Source of the DNA: Gambelia wislizenii
Taxonomy: Eukaryota > Chordata > Lepidosauria > Squamata > Crotaphytidae
Length of the DNA: 64,000 nt
Assembly: GCA_030847615.1 (NCBI GenBank)
Contig: JAUMIR010000005.1
Span: forward strand, 248,348,645-248,412,644
Reading direction: 5' to 3'
Under the pieces are notes generated by a model that saw nothing but the letters and a program-made list of their open reading frames with translations, was not told the DNA's origin and ran no database searches. Every line of letters starts with the position of its first letter. Position 1 is the stretch's first letter. The translations under genes and the position numbers were made by a program. Shown here in pieces: positions 43,005-54,167 of the stretch.

Positions 43005-45175
43005 AACTTTGTCCTTCTGGATAACAACTCCCAGAACACTCTAGCCGTCGCTGGCTTGGTGATTCCAGGAGTTTTGTTCCAAAAGTAAATTTTCTAAAAG
43101 CAATTTTTCTCCAAGACTGAGTTAAAACCAGAAGTTGGGTGTTGTAGTCCAATAGAGTAACATTGCCATTGTTTGGGTTAAAGTGTGAGATAGCTAGTGA
43201 TGAAAAATACTTCTGCCTGATACTATTGAACAGCAACTGCCAGTCAGAGTAGACGATACTGGGCTGGATGGGCCAGAATCTGACTTTATCATATAAGCCA
43301 GTTTCCCACACTGGATTGCATGGTATTTAATTGGTATTTCTATTTCACTTGCTCTCTCCTCCCCTCTGCTGCACCCATTCTGTTTGTTTATTTATGGTCA
43401 TGCTTATCTGTAGCCTATGTCTAAAACCAATAACATTTGGTTTGATGTATATCACCTCAAGGTTGGGAGTGGATTGCACAGTAAGCATGATAAAACCATC
43501 ATTGATCTTATTACTATAAGTCATGATAGAGCTACAGCTCATCTCATTTACTCCTCCTTTGCAATAACATAATATAGATAAGGGGTGGAAATTATGCAGC
43601 CTTCCAGGTGCTGTTAGACTATAAATCCTAGCTATACTAGTCAGCATCTTCTAAGATGAGGAATGCTAGGAGCTGCAGTTCAACAACTTCTGGAGAACCA
43701 CGTAATTCCCAGCCTTCATACACAAGAACAATGAACTTTTTTTTTGGAAACTGCTCTTCACCAATCTAACACCCTTCAGATGTGTTAGACTATAGCTCCC
43801 ATTATCCCCACCCAGCACCAGTTTAGAGGAGGAGGCTGCATTACACCCACAACCATAAGTGATTGCAAGCAGGGGCTGGAGGGACAGTGAGTTAGACTGT
43901 AGTTAGGATGAAATTCTAGTTTGAAATAAAATCTCACAGTGACACACAATGTGATGCTGTGGAGTAGGGTAGGCAAGATGCTGGCTGCAGATTCTGTTGG
44001 ACTGCAACTCCCACCAGTTCCTTAACCAACATAGCTGATAGCAAGGGATGAAGAGAACTGCAGACTCACAACATCTGGAAGGCCACAGGGGTTTTCTGAC
44101 ATTGTTCCAAGGCTACATAAGGTTATCCACTTGTGCCATTTCACACAAGACAAAACACTCAAACACACTTGGCTTGGGATCTTATTGCTGGACAATACTG
44201 GAAACTTTGAGGGGGATGACTTATTGAATCTGTCACACAAGTGCCAAAATGTAGACCTCATGGCTGAGCTAAATAAAACTTTGGTCTACTTTTTAAAGTT
44301 TCTAGCCCTTATCCCTGCATGGCTGTGTTAAACTGCTCAATCTGGTCGCTCTTTGGCTCCAAATGCTAATATTTTCTCTCTAAGGGTACAATACAGACAG
44401 CCAGGCCTGCATATACCCCATGTTATCCAAGAGTTTGCCACCTGACAACATGATGTCCATGATCCAACAGAGTGAAGGCTGTTGAAACCAACTGTCTTAA
44501 GCACACTTAATTCTGAGTCAGACTGTGGAGGATGCCTGAAAAGAGCCTTTGGATCTCTTTTTAATTATAACATTGCTCCCTGCTCAAGGGTGTTTATAAC
44601 ACTGATAAAACATAATCCACTAAAGGCCTCAGTAGGCTGGAAGAAGGGTTAGACAAATTAAAAATAAAAGGACACTGCTGATCACCAGTCACCAAAATAG
44701 AACCACCATAAAAACGTCTTACATTCTGCACATATCTACCTTACCTCTTAGAAAATGATCTAAAAACAGCTTTAGAGGACTTCAGATTTTCAGGGCTAGC
44801 AATAAAATAAGCCGTGCTGGGTCACGAGAAAAATAAAAACTCAAAACCTATGGTCAGAGAATATTTGGACTTGAACCAATTAAATATGCAAAACATTGTA
44901 AGCAAGAGTTGGACAGCAGCAATCCAGAATTCAGAGCCTGGAGGGGGAGGGGGATGACTCTTTTAGACTACAGTCCCCAGAATCCTCCAGCCAGGTTGGG
45001 AGTCACAGTCCAAAAGAATAACTTTTCCAAGCACTAGACATAATTCTCTCCGATTGTTGTTTCTTGTAGTTTTTTTCTTTTAAAATCATTAACCAAGTTG
45101 GAAACCATACAGCCCACCAGATATTACTGGACTGCAGCTCCCAGCATTCTTTACCATTGGATATGCTAACTAGGG
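43005..45175. repeat. Cluster of dispersed ACTACAACTCCCA-type repeats
   Basis: Short copies occur near 43019, 43060 (reverse), 43140 (reverse), 43612-43690, 43790, 44003, 44965 and 45130. Several are palindromic: a forward GACTACA..TCCCAGAATCC half and a reversed GGAGTCACAGTCCAAAAG half flank a short centre (44957-45035; 43014-43090). They look like the remains of a small palindromic MITE. No gene was recognised in this stretch. Confidence 0.55.
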
Positions 45176-45595
45176 AAGAGCTCCATGGTTCCTTTAAGCC
45201 TCTGTATATTCCTGGACAAGAGTCAGAGAATGGTGATATATTTGCAAGGGGATAGCAAAGAAGCTGGTGTAATCGTGTCCTTGAAAGGAAACAGGGATAG
45301 GATCTTGATCCTTTACAGGGAAGAGGGGAAACTTGATGAGGAGCTCTGTGAAAGTAAAAAACTCACAACTAGTTCCATGCCCTGGAGTTGGTAATTAAAC
45401 CAACAGTGCTCCCAAGTTTTACATCTAGAAAATGAACATCCTATTCCAAGAGCCACTGGTGTTGTCTTGCTCCAATAAATGAAAGCATATACTTTCATCC
45501 ATCCTTGTAAAGCCATGTTTAAAAACTCTGTATAAACAAACAGCCTTACCCATTTATTTCTTTTCCCAGCTTCTGTGACTATTTGTTTTGTTGAC
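45176..45595. other. Unassigned sequence
   Basis: No gene or repeat was recognised. Confidence 0.4.
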
Positions 45596-45598
45596 ATA

Positions 45599-45929
45599 GG
45601 ACATTTTCAGACAGGCAAAAATCGCTCTTTGCCGTGCGAGCAGCCTCCCGAAACTGCTGCGCGGCAAGGGTCTTCTTCGGACGACGCTGTGCCTCTGGCG
45701 AAACCGTCTGTGTCACTTCCGTGAAGCTTGGGACGGCTCCGCGTCATATTTCAATCACGGGCAGCCTCCGTGCTTGAAATATGACGCGGAGCCGTCCCAA
45801 GCTTCACGGAAGTGACACGGACGGTTTCGCCAGAGGCACAGCGTCGTCCGAAGAAGACCCTTGCCGCGCAGCAGTTTCGGGAGGCTGCTCGCGCGGCAAA
45901 GAGCGATTTTTGCCTGTCTGAAAATGTCC
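45599..45929. mobile_element. 331-bp palindromic (foldback) DNA transposon
   Basis: The element is almost entirely one perfect-looking inverted repeat: GGACATTTTCAGACAGGCAA at the left end is matched by TTGCCTGTCTGAAAATGTCC at the right. The inner blocks GAAACCGTC, CACTTCCGTGAAGCTTGGGA and GCGTCATATTTCAA all have their complement in the right arm. The centre is near 45764. Flanks are ATA (45596-45598) and TTA (45930-45932), one mismatch from a TWA-type duplication. The ends match those of 8900-9227 and 63142-63710. The arms are GC- and CpG-rich. No coding capacity. Confidence 0.82.
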
Positions 45930-45934
45930 TTAGT

Positions 45935-46565
45935 TAAGACAGCAGAGAAACACAGCTAATCAGCAGTAGTGAGATGTCACTGTGAAAAGTGATTGTGCTT
46001 GGATACCCCACCCAAAGCAGTGGATGAGGTGTCAGCAACTGGTAGACTCTGTGATAAATCTGCCCCACCAATTGCCACCCTTAGAGTCAAAAGAAGCAAT
46101 TATGGATGAGGAATCCATAAAACTTGATAAAAGGCTATGAAACAGCACTACATGTTATATTAAAAGACAGTGCTTGCTAACTTTGAGGCAGAACTCTGCC
46201 TAAAATAACTTTTATACCACAGGTTTCTCCCAGGAAAACATCTAGAACATGGATAATAGCCGGTGCCCTTCAAGCAGGAGCAGAGTGCCTTTGGTTTTCT
46301 GTGGGTTTTTTTCTCACAGCTGTGAGGCTGTGTTCTGGAAGAGTTTATTCCTGACGTTTTGCCTGCATCTGTGGCTGAGTGCCTTTCTCACAGCACAAAG
46401 TTAACCACAGCAGCACCCCAAATACCTTAGGGAGGGCCTTCTCAGAATGGGTATGATCTCTAAGCACTCTTGACCCTGAGCACCTCTCCTAGGTAAATTG
46501 AGCACTAGGTGAAGCTGGTTATAGATGAAAAGTTCTGAGCAACGGAAACAAATAAAAGTGGACTA
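45935..46565. other. Unassigned sequence
   Basis: No gene or repeat was recognised. Confidence 0.4.
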
Positions 46566-46571
46566 GTAGTA

Positions 46572-46790
46572 CAGATAGACCCCCTCCCCCAATAGCCATG
46601 GGACCTGTATAAGTGGATTCACTTATCCGTGTCTGAAAAAATATGGTCTGTCTAGGCATTTTCTACCACAACTCTATGGTATGCTTGGACTTGAAGTCAT
46701 TTATTTTAACAGGGTTCGCTATTACCCATGGTTTCCTGTATCCATGGTAAATCTGGGAACCTATCTCCTGTGAATACAGGGATCTATCAG
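46572..46790. mobile_element. Pogo/Tigger-like MITE (copy 2)
   Basis: It starts CAGATAGACCCCCTCCCCC after TA and ends near GGGATCTATCAG. The blocks CTCTATGGTATGCTTGGACT and TATCCATGGTAAAT are shared with copies at 32395, 49525 and 57716. Confidence 0.75.
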
Positions 46791-46794
46791 CACC

Positions 46795-47255
46795 TCTAAG
46801 CCAGCCTAGGGTCTGCACAGGGCCTGGGGGGAGGGGGTTCAGTGCCATCCTTGAAAAATGGGGGTGTTGGCTAAAATTGGAAAGAAAGGACTCATTGGGT
46901 TCACTGGGGCCTCTCTTTCCAACTTTAGCCAACATTCCCATTTTTTCAGATAAAAAAAAACCACATTTTCCAACCAAAACCACCCTCCAGAAGGCTTTTA
47001 AAACATTAAAAGATACTGTTTAAAATGGTGCCTGACTGCAAAGGTGCAGATGAGGCCTTGAGGAGGAGTGACAAATTGGTCAGTGCAACCAGGGCATGAC
47101 CACCCCTGCTGTAAGCACATATCATGCCTTTCCTCTGAAAATGTCTGATGCAGGATACAGAGATAGAAACTTAGGAAGCTTCAGAAATCCTTGGTTCAAC
47201 TAACCCAGTATTGTCCAATCTAGCTGGCAGCCATGGCTCCAGGGTTACAGGTAGG
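46795..47255. other. Unassigned sequence
   Basis: No feature was recognised. Confidence 0.4.
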
Positions 47256-47261
47256 ATTGTT

Positions 47262-47370
47262 TCCTAGCTCTACCTGGAGATCCTTAGTATTCCCTGATGG
47301 TCTCCCATTTGAGTATTAACCAGGCCCAATCCTCCTTAGTTTCAAAATCGAATGAGACCGGGTGTACAAG
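47262..47370 (-). mobile_element. 5S rRNA-derived SINE head (old fragment)
   Basis: The plus strand reads GGTCTCCCATTTGAGTATTAACCAGG, then CTCCTTAGTTTCAAAATCG, then GAGACCGGGTG, a diverged reverse complement of the 5S rRNA promoter region. The tail is not seen. Confidence 0.65.
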
Positions 47371-47405
47371 GGGAAGGGAGGGTGGTAATTCAGGATGGTA
47401 CCATT

Positions 47406-47641
47406 ACAGCCAGCATGGTGTAGAGGTTTGAACACTGGACTACAACTCCAGAGACTGGAGCTTGAATCCCTGCTGAACCACTGAAACCCACTGGGTGACT
47501 TTGGGCAAGTCACACTCTCTCAGCCTCAGAGGAAGACAAAGGCAACCCCTCCCCCGAACAAATCTTGCCAAGAAAACTTTGTGATAGGCTCGCCTTAGGG
47601 TTGATATAAGTCTGGAATGACCTGAAAGCACACAACAAGAA
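47406..47641 (+). mobile_element. tRNA-derived SINE with BovB-like tail, near full length
   Basis: It has CAGCATGGTGTAGAGGTTTG (A-box region), GAGCTTGAATCCCTG (B-box region), ACTGGGTGACTTTGGGCAAG, TCTCAGCCTCAGAGGAAGAC, and a tail ending GAAAGCACACAACAAGA. Confidence 0.92.
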
Positions 47642-47654
47642 CATGTTCTGAGAA

Positions 47655-47852
47655 AGAGCATGGTGTAGTAAGTGTGTGTGTATGACTAGGGCTCCACAGA
47701 AACCCACTGGCTGACCTTGGGAAAGTCACACACTCTTAGCCCAAGAAAACGGCAAAAACAAACCCACTTTGAACAAAACTTGCCAGGAAAACCCTATGAT
47801 TGGGTCACCCTGAGTCAGAGATGACTTGAAGGCCCACAACAATCTCTGATAT
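47655..47852 (+). mobile_element. tRNA-derived SINE with BovB-like tail, diverged
   Basis: A second SINE of the same family in tandem, with a shortened head (GAGCATGGTGTAGTAAGTG), CTGACCTTGGGAAAGTCACA and the tail GAGATGACTTGAAGGCCCAC. It is older-looking than its neighbour. Confidence 0.85.
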
Positions 47853-48005
47853 GTTGACAACAATCCTGTGAGATGGGTTAGAGTAAGAGATGGGCACTAG
47901 CCCAAAGTCACCCAGGGAACTTCAGGCTTGCAGACAGTGGGGATTTGGATCTTTGGTCTCTCATCCTTTTAGTCCTCTAACCAGTAAACATGCTGGCACC
48001 ACCAC
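47853..48005 (-). mobile_element. MIR-like SINE fragment
   Basis: The plus strand shows CAATCCTGTGAGATGGGTTA, GAGATGGGCACTAGCCCAAA, GTCACCCAGGG and a reversed head. This order is that of MIR-type (CORE) SINEs on the minus strand. Confidence 0.6.
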
Positions 48006-48189
48006 TACTACATTTCTAAGAGTAAGAAAGCAGTATTCCTAAAGGGCCTTGGCACCTTTGCTCTGAGGATTGGTTATACAAGCAACTAATGGGTCACACC
48101 CGTTGGCAAACCCAGGGGGAAATACATCACCTGATGGCTAATATAGAAATCAAATAGACTACATAATTGGAAGTAGAAGATAGAAAAGC

Positions 48190-50430
48190 TCCATTCACTC
48201 TGCAAAAACAAGACCAGGAGAAGATTGTGGCACAGAGCATGAACTATGAATATCAAAAATTAGAGCAAAGCTAAAGAACACTAAACCAGCCATCATGCTG
48301 AAATACAACCTGAAGAACATCTCCATAAAATTTAAAGGTAATGTGAAAAATAGATTTCCACTATTGAGTCTAATTGACTGGGAGCCAGAAGAACTCTGGA
48401 CTGAAGCCAGGGAGTTTTCAGGGAGGAATGCAAAAAGACACTATCTATAGCCAAAAAGAAAGAGGAGTCTCAGTGGATGACATATGAAACCCTTCCTTCA
48501 AGTAGGTAAAGACAAACAAGAAGCAAAAGTAAAAGGTAACAGAAACAGAATCAGAACTCTTAATGCAGCTGTTCAACAACTTGTTCACAGGGACAAGGAG
48601 AACTACTATAATAATCAATGCAGAGAAACAGAAGGTGACAACAACAACAACAACGAAGAACAAGAGACCTCTTCCACAAGATCCAAAAATCAAAGGGAAA
48701 TTTAAACCAAGAGTGGGAATGCTCTACAACAAGCAGGGGAACTACTGTACATAACCAAGTAGAAATTTAAGAAATGATAGAAACAATACATGGAAGAAAA
48801 GAGATGCAAGGATGACAGATTCATTTGAGGAAGAACCATATGAAGACAAACCTCCAATTTTAGAAAGTGAAGTGGAAGCTGCATTCAGAGTTCATGGGAG
48901 AAATAAATCACCAGGAAAAAATTGCCAATAGAGCTACTTCAAACTACAAAGACAGAATCTAGTCTAGTTCTAACTAAAAGCTGTCAACAAATATGGAAAA
49001 CAAAAGAATGTCCCACGGATTGGAAATGGTGAATATACATTCCAGACCCCCAAAAAGGGGACACCAGGAATTGCAGTAACCACAAGACCATTGCATTATT
49101 TTGCCATGCAAACACAGTGATGCTCAAAATTCTACAAGAAAGGCTTTTTCCAATATGTGGAGTGAGAAATGTCAAAAGTCCAAGCTGGGTTCAGGGAAAG
49201 AAGAGGATCATATGCAAACCTACATTAATGGTGTACACCAAAGAATTTCAGAAGAAAATCACCCTGCGCATTATAGATTATAGTAAAGCCATTGATTATA
49301 TAGATCATGAAAAACTATGGATGGCTCTTAAATGAAGGGAGTATGCCACAACATTTGATTCTCCTGATGAATCTGTCCTCAGGACAAGAGGCTACTGTTA
49401 GCATAGAATATGGAAAAATGGAATGGTTTCCAATTAGCAAGGCAAGGTTGCATTTTATCACCCTATCTGTTTAACCTGTATGCTGTTACATAACTTTAAA
49501 GCAGACAACGATGAGATTGAAATACAGCCTCCCCTCCACAGAACCAATATCCATGGTTTCCGTCATCCACAGCTGAAAAAATAGGGACACACCATAGAGT
49601 TGCACTGGAAAATGCCTAAAAAGACATTGTCTCTAGGAATAGCTAGGTCCTCCACTGCAACTCTATGGTATGTTTGTAGTATCATAGAATCATAGAATTG
49701 TAGAGTTAGAAGAGTAGAAGACCTTTATTTTAATAGGATTTGCTATTATCAACAGTTTCACTTATAAATGGTAGGTCCAGGAACACATACCCTGCAGATA
49801 TTGGGGGTGAGCTGTAGTTCAAGATTTTCCATACCTTGGCTCAGTCATTAACCAAAATAGAGACTGCAGTCAAGAAATCAGAAGAAAATTAGGATTTGGA
49901 AGGGCAGCTATGAAGCAACTAGACAAGATCATGAAGTGTAAAGATATATCATTGATACTAAACTTAGGACTTGTCCATGCCATCATATTTCCCATTTCTA
50001 TGTATGGTTGTGAAAGCTTGACAGTGAAGAAAGCAGAAAGGAAGAGAATCAACTCATTTGAAATGTGGTGCTGGAGATGAGTGCTACAAATACTATGGAC
50101 TGCTAAAAAAGACCAATAAATGGGTCATAGAGCAAATCAAGCCTGAACTCTCCCTAGAAGCCAAGATGACTAAACTGAGGCTGTCACACTTTGGCCATAT
50201 CATGAGAAGACATGACTCACTAGAAAAGACAACAGTGCTTAGTAAAGTAGAAGGCAGTAGGAAAAGAGGAAGACCACATGCCAGATAGATAGACTCAATG
50301 AAGAAAGACAGGGCTCTAAGTCTACAAGACCTGAGCAAGGTGACTGATGATAGGGGGACTTGGAAGTCTCTCATCCACAGGACTGCTATTAGTTGAAGTC
50401 GACTTGACCGCAGTTAGCAGCAACAGCACT
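48190..50430 (+). mobile_element. RTE-BovB LINE, 5'-truncated and decayed, split by a MITE
   Basis: Pieces follow the BovB order: GATTGTGGCACAGAGCATGA near 48223, RT substrate block LRIIDYSKAIDYIDHEKLWMALK (49264-49335), a later KMKC-like block (49930), and the C-terminal HFGHIMRRHDSLEKTTVLSK with EGSRKRGRPHAR (50200-50285), then WIDSMKKDRALSLQDL. The end has AGTTGAAGTCGACTTGACCG at 50392-50411, the conserved BovB 3' terminus. Frames are broken at many places; no enzyme is possible. The MITE at 49525-49814 interrupts it. Confidence 0.92.
49525..49814. mobile_element. Pogo/Tigger-like MITE (copy 3) inside BovB
   Basis: It begins CAGCCTCCCCTCCACAGAAC after TA (49523-49524) and ends ATTGGGGGTGAGCTG before TA (49815-49816). 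The TA duplication and the interrupted BovB frame make both boundaries clear. A ~35-bp CR1 3' tip (AATCATAGAATTGTAGAGTT, about 49685-49716) sits in its middle. Confidence 0.85.
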
Positions 50431-51180
50431 TTAGAGAAAACAGCTCTGGGTTGCCTTCCATATGGGCTGGACTACACTTCCCATCTTCTGGTGTGCTAAC
50501 TATTGTGCTGGCTTGGAGGATGGGAGTTGCAATCCAACCCACCTGGACAGTTTCCAGTTGGGACAGGCTAGTCTATAGATTCACAGAGGCATACATGAAC
50601 TATGGGGGATAAAGGAGATGACTTTCCCCCCAGGAAAATAATTAGTATTATTTTTATATTATTGTTATGGCCTTTTGCAGTCGGGTGTATTTTTTAGTAG
50701 AATGGTCTTACTCCAATAAAAAATTCCCAAATCCCCCCCCCCAAAAAAATTCCCAAATTCCCAGGCCCTGTAAAGTTTTTTGTGGTTGGGTTTTGGTTTT
50801 GGTTTTTTGGTCATAATAAACCTAGTAGTCCTCAAGGTTCCACAAGACTCTTCCTGTCTGCTGAAGCACATGAGCTCCACTGAGTTATACCTCTGGAGTT
50901 GACTATTCCATTAATCCCAAATACTAAAAAAATACACACCAGTCACAGAGCACAACTTTCCCTTCACAGGCTCCTGTCTTGCCTGACCCTATTCTCAACT
51001 CCCTGGGAGTAAGCCCCAGTAAACTCAAGAGGATTTACACCAGAGTACACCAGTATAGGAATGCACCACTTTTTTATAAAATGGATTTCTGCAAAAACCA
51101 GTCGCCGGGGAAAGGGACACACACTCCCGTCTATCAATGAGGAGAAGAAACCAACAGTCCTTTCCACCCTCACCCCCTAA
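50431..51180. other. Unassigned sequence with homopolymer runs
   Basis: No gene was recognised. ACTACACTTCCCA-type motifs appear at 50471 and in reverse near 50523. C, A and G/T runs lie near 50733-50810. Confidence 0.4.
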
Positions 51181-51199
51181 ACCAAGTTGCTCAGGCGGC

Positions 51200-51720
51200 A
51201 TTTCCTCAGCTCCGTTCCTGCCGCAGCCGAGCTCGCGTGCAGTAAGTACACGTGTCTGTGCGTTCGCACAGAACGCGTGTCCCGTCCGCTTACCTCCGCG
51301 TCCCTCTCATCTCCCCGCGTTTCTGCCAACGCAATCGAACCGATTCACCCCCTCTTTAACAGCCGGGATCCGGGAGACGGCAACGGCAGCAGAAATAGCC
51401 GCCTGACCCCGTTCCTGTCCAAAACGGCACCGTTCCTCGCTTGAGGATCAAAGAGGCAAGCTCGGCCACGGAGCCATGGGGGAGGTGTGTGTGGCGGCAG
51501 CCCGCAGTGGCGTCCTCGTCCCCTTCCTGACCGGCCGGCCGGCCGGCCCGAGGCTGCTGCAGAATGCGGGGCCTCCGCAGAGATGGAGCCGAGCTCCCCT
51601 TCCCTGGCCAGCGATGCTCTGAGAGAAGCGCTCCTTCGCCTCGCCGGCTCGCAGTCGCTTTTTGAAAGGCGGCAGAGGAGGCTCTATGGTGCCCCCTGCA
51701 GGCCCTCCGGCTTCGCGGAA
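51200..51720 (-). promoter_or_regulatory. CpG island, candidate RERG promoter and exon 1
   Basis: This is the only extended CpG-dense, GC-rich, non-repeat stretch in the window (for example GGCCGGCCGGCCGGCC near 51531, many CGC/GCG). A strong minus-strand donor, CGGAG|GTAAGC, has its exon end at 51294. A weaker plus-strand donor GTGCA|GTAAGT lies at 51241/51242. RERG is on the minus strand, its first coding exon is 24.8 kb downstream, and it has no upstream exon of its own at 26.5 kb, so this island is the natural candidate for promoter and non-coding exon 1. I cannot prove it. It could instead serve a divergent plus-strand transcript; short plus frames start at 51476 and 51583 but encode nothing I recognise. 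Confidence 0.5.
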
Positions 51721-51929
51721 GAGTGCAGGGATTGTTGGAACCATTAAAAAACGGACTGACTTTAGGGGACACACACACACCCCGCACCAGGAATGGGCTG
51801 GCTCTCTTCTGGGGGGAGAGAGTCCTCCTGCGTCATGCATTTTTGGATAATAAACAACAAAAGCAAGCTGTACCCCCTCCCCTCTTCACAACGATCAGTT
51901 CCTGTCATGTACAACTCTGCAGATTATCA

Positions 51930-52081
51930 TAGAATCATGAAGAGACCACAAAGGCCATCTAGTCCAACCCCCTGCCGTGCAGGAATAACCAATCAAAGCA
52001 CTCCAGACAGATGGCCATCCAGACTCTGTTTAAAAACCTCCAAAGAAGGACACTCCATCACACTCTGAGGCAGCACATTCC
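51930..52081 (-). mobile_element. CR1 3' fragment (152 bp) with a 16-bp target duplication
   Basis: This CR1 terminus (plus strand TAGAATCATGAAGAGACCAC ... CAGCACATTCC) is flanked by ACTCTGCAGATTATCA at 51914-51929 and 52082-52097. The right flank runs straight into a second CR1. The duplication is unusually long for CR1. Confidence 0.85.
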
Positions 52082-52097
52082 ACTCTGCAGATTATCA

Positions 52098-52690
52098 CAG
52101 AAGCATAAAGTTAGAAGAGACCACAAGGGCCATCCAGTCCAACCCCCTGCCATGCAGGAATACACAATCAAATCATGCCTGAAAGATGGCCACCCAGCCT
52201 CTGTTTAAAACCCCCCAGAGTTTAAAATAAATAAATAAATAAATAAATAAAACCCAGAGAAAGAGACTCCACCACACTCCCAGGCAGTGTATTCCACTGT
52301 GGAACAGCTCTTACTGTCAGGAAATTCTTCCTAATGTTTAGACGGAATCTCTTTTCCTGCAGTTTGAGTCCATTGCTCCATTTCCTAGTCTCTGGAGCAG
52401 CAGAAAACAAGCTTTCTCCATCCTCAGTATGACATCCCTTCAAATATCTAAACATGACTATAATGTCCCTTCTCAACCTCCTCTTCTCTAGACTAAACAT
52501 GCCCAGCTCCCTAAGCTGTTCCTCATAGGGCATGGCTTCCAGACTACCCACCATCCTGGTCGCCTCCTCTGGACACATTCTAGCTTCTCAATATCCTTCC
52601 TGAATTGTGGTGCCCAGAACTGGACACAGTATTCCAGGTGAGCTCTGACCAAAGCAGAATAGAGTGGCACTATTACTTCCCTCAATCTAG
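52098..52690 (-). mobile_element. CR1 LINE 3' fragment (~590 bp)
   Basis: The minus strand encodes [37 protein letters not shown] and the rest of the C-terminal tail in frames broken near 52560 and 52260. An insert with AAATA units lies at about 52219-52256. Confidence 0.92.
52219..52256. repeat. (AAAT)n microsatellite inside CR1
   Basis: About seven TAAA units follow GTTTAAAA, interrupting the CR1 coding tail. Confidence 0.85.
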
Positions 52691-52694
52691 AGAG

Positions 52695-52840
52695 TTGCAT
52701 TAGAAGACCTAGAAGATGTCTAGAGAGGATGTCTCTCTAGACATTATCCAGTGTGACTGTATGGTATGTGTCCCTATTTTGGGTCCCAAGGATAATTAAA
52801 ACTACAGATACTGGTTCTGCAGATACAGGGGTCTGACTGC
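52695..52840. mobile_element. Pogo/Tigger-like MITE (copy 4), partial
   Basis: The right half is preserved: GTGTGACTGTATGGTATGTG-like, GATACTGGTTCTGCAGATAC and the end GGGGTCTGACTG. The left half is lost at the CR1 border. Confidence 0.65.
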
Positions 52841-52844
52841 ATAT

Positions 52845-53460
52845 GAAAACATTTTATTCATCATTCTAAAAGAAAATATTCTATAATCCACCCAACCCCC
52901 AAATTTCAGAAAAATAAGGCATCAGGGGGGGAAATGGTGGGGAAACACTTCCCCCTTCCAGTTTTCTGCTCTCACCCCAGGCCTTCACATCTCTAGGGCA
53001 GATATGCAACAGAGAGCTCTACTATGCATTCATCCAAGAGGTAAGTCCTACCAAGTTGAATAGGATTTCCTCTCAGGAAAGGGCTCACATGATTGTTAGC
53101 AGAAACTGATGGTTCATCAAAAACACAAGTGGTGTATCAGCAAAGATTTCTTTAACCTGAAGCACACCTGCTAAGAACAAAGGTCACCTATCAATCCCCC
53201 TGCCCCCCCCCAGCAGTTTATTTTAATGACTTCTATCCTCTGTGCAGGCAGATGGTACAACCTCTACACTGCACTAATCCTGAACTTTGGAAAGGAAAAT
53301 GAAAGGAAATGGGGAGTAGGTATGAAAATGAAGAAATAAAGAGTAAAGGAGAGAGGAAGGGGGGCAGAATCAAGGCAAGTGAAGGTTCTAAGCAGTTAAG
53401 AAGCTCCATTGCATGACTAAAAACCTGAAATTTAGTGAAAGATTTGTACTTTGTGGTATT
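52845..53460. other. Unassigned sequence
   Basis: No gene or clear repeat was recognised. Confidence 0.4.
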
Positions 53461-53464
53461 ATTA

Positions 53465-53600
53465 CTGTTTTCAGTGGCAGCTAGTGATGGGTCCCATGTT
53501 AGTGGCCCAGTAAATCTGCCTAGGCTTTAGTTGGAATGCTAAAGGATTCTGTCCCAGGTGCTAAGCCTCAATCTTTAAAGATCAGACAATTCACTGCTCC
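53465..53600 (+). repeat. Unclassified interspersed repeat (family X, copy 4)
   Basis: GGCAGCTAGTGATGGGTCCC, GTGGCCCAGTAAATCTGCCT and TTTAGTTGGAATGCTAAAGG align in order with the other five copies. Confidence 0.5.
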
Positions 53601-53797
53601 ACTGTCATGGTAGCCACCAGTAGCAACTGACATTTTTGTATTTTGAAGACCTGCTCATTGGAGACCCTTAACTGTAGCTTACTTAGCATGTGTGGAAATC
53701 CAAAATTGGAAAAAAGAAAGAGGAAATGGCTGAGAAAGAAGGGAGAGATTTTAAAAAATCAAAAAGGAAGAGAAAAAGAGAAAGAAAGTATGATGTC

Positions 53798-53990
53798 TCT
53801 CTTATGTTGTTGTTGCATGCCTTCAAGTAGTTTCAGACTTATGGCAAACCTGAGGTGAACCTGGCAAGATTTATTCTGGCAAGATTTATTCAGAGGAGGT
53901 TTGCCATTTGCTTTCCTCTTTAGGCTGAGACTGACTTGTCCAAGGTCAACCAGTGGGCTTTGCGTGGCTGAATGGGGATTTGAACCTATA
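53798..53990 (-). mobile_element. tRNA-derived SINE with BovB-like tail
   Basis: The plus strand shows TTGTTGTTGCATGCCTTCAA, TTCAGACTTATGGCAAACC, CTTTCCTCTTTAGGCTGAGA and GGGGATTTGAACCTA. A short tandem duplication (GGCAAGATTTATTC twice, 53863-53891) is internal. Confidence 0.87.
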
Positions 53991-54167
53991 CCCCCCTGCT
54001 CTCCTGTTACCTGCTATCTGCATGTGTGAATTTTTTAAGTAGTGCTTTTATAATTATCTTTTTAAAAACTGCCAAGCAATGAAGTGAATGAAATCACCAA
54101 ACAATTCACTTAATCTATTCATGAATTCAGTTATAATAGAATGATTTCTTCATTTCATATTGATGGA

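Noticed and set aside
51583..51747. Plus-strand open frame starting MEPSSPSLASDALREALL in the CpG island
   Set aside because: No recognised domain, short, and no clear splice donor on this strand in frame; GC-rich sequence readily gives such frames. Kept only as a possibility within the island entry.
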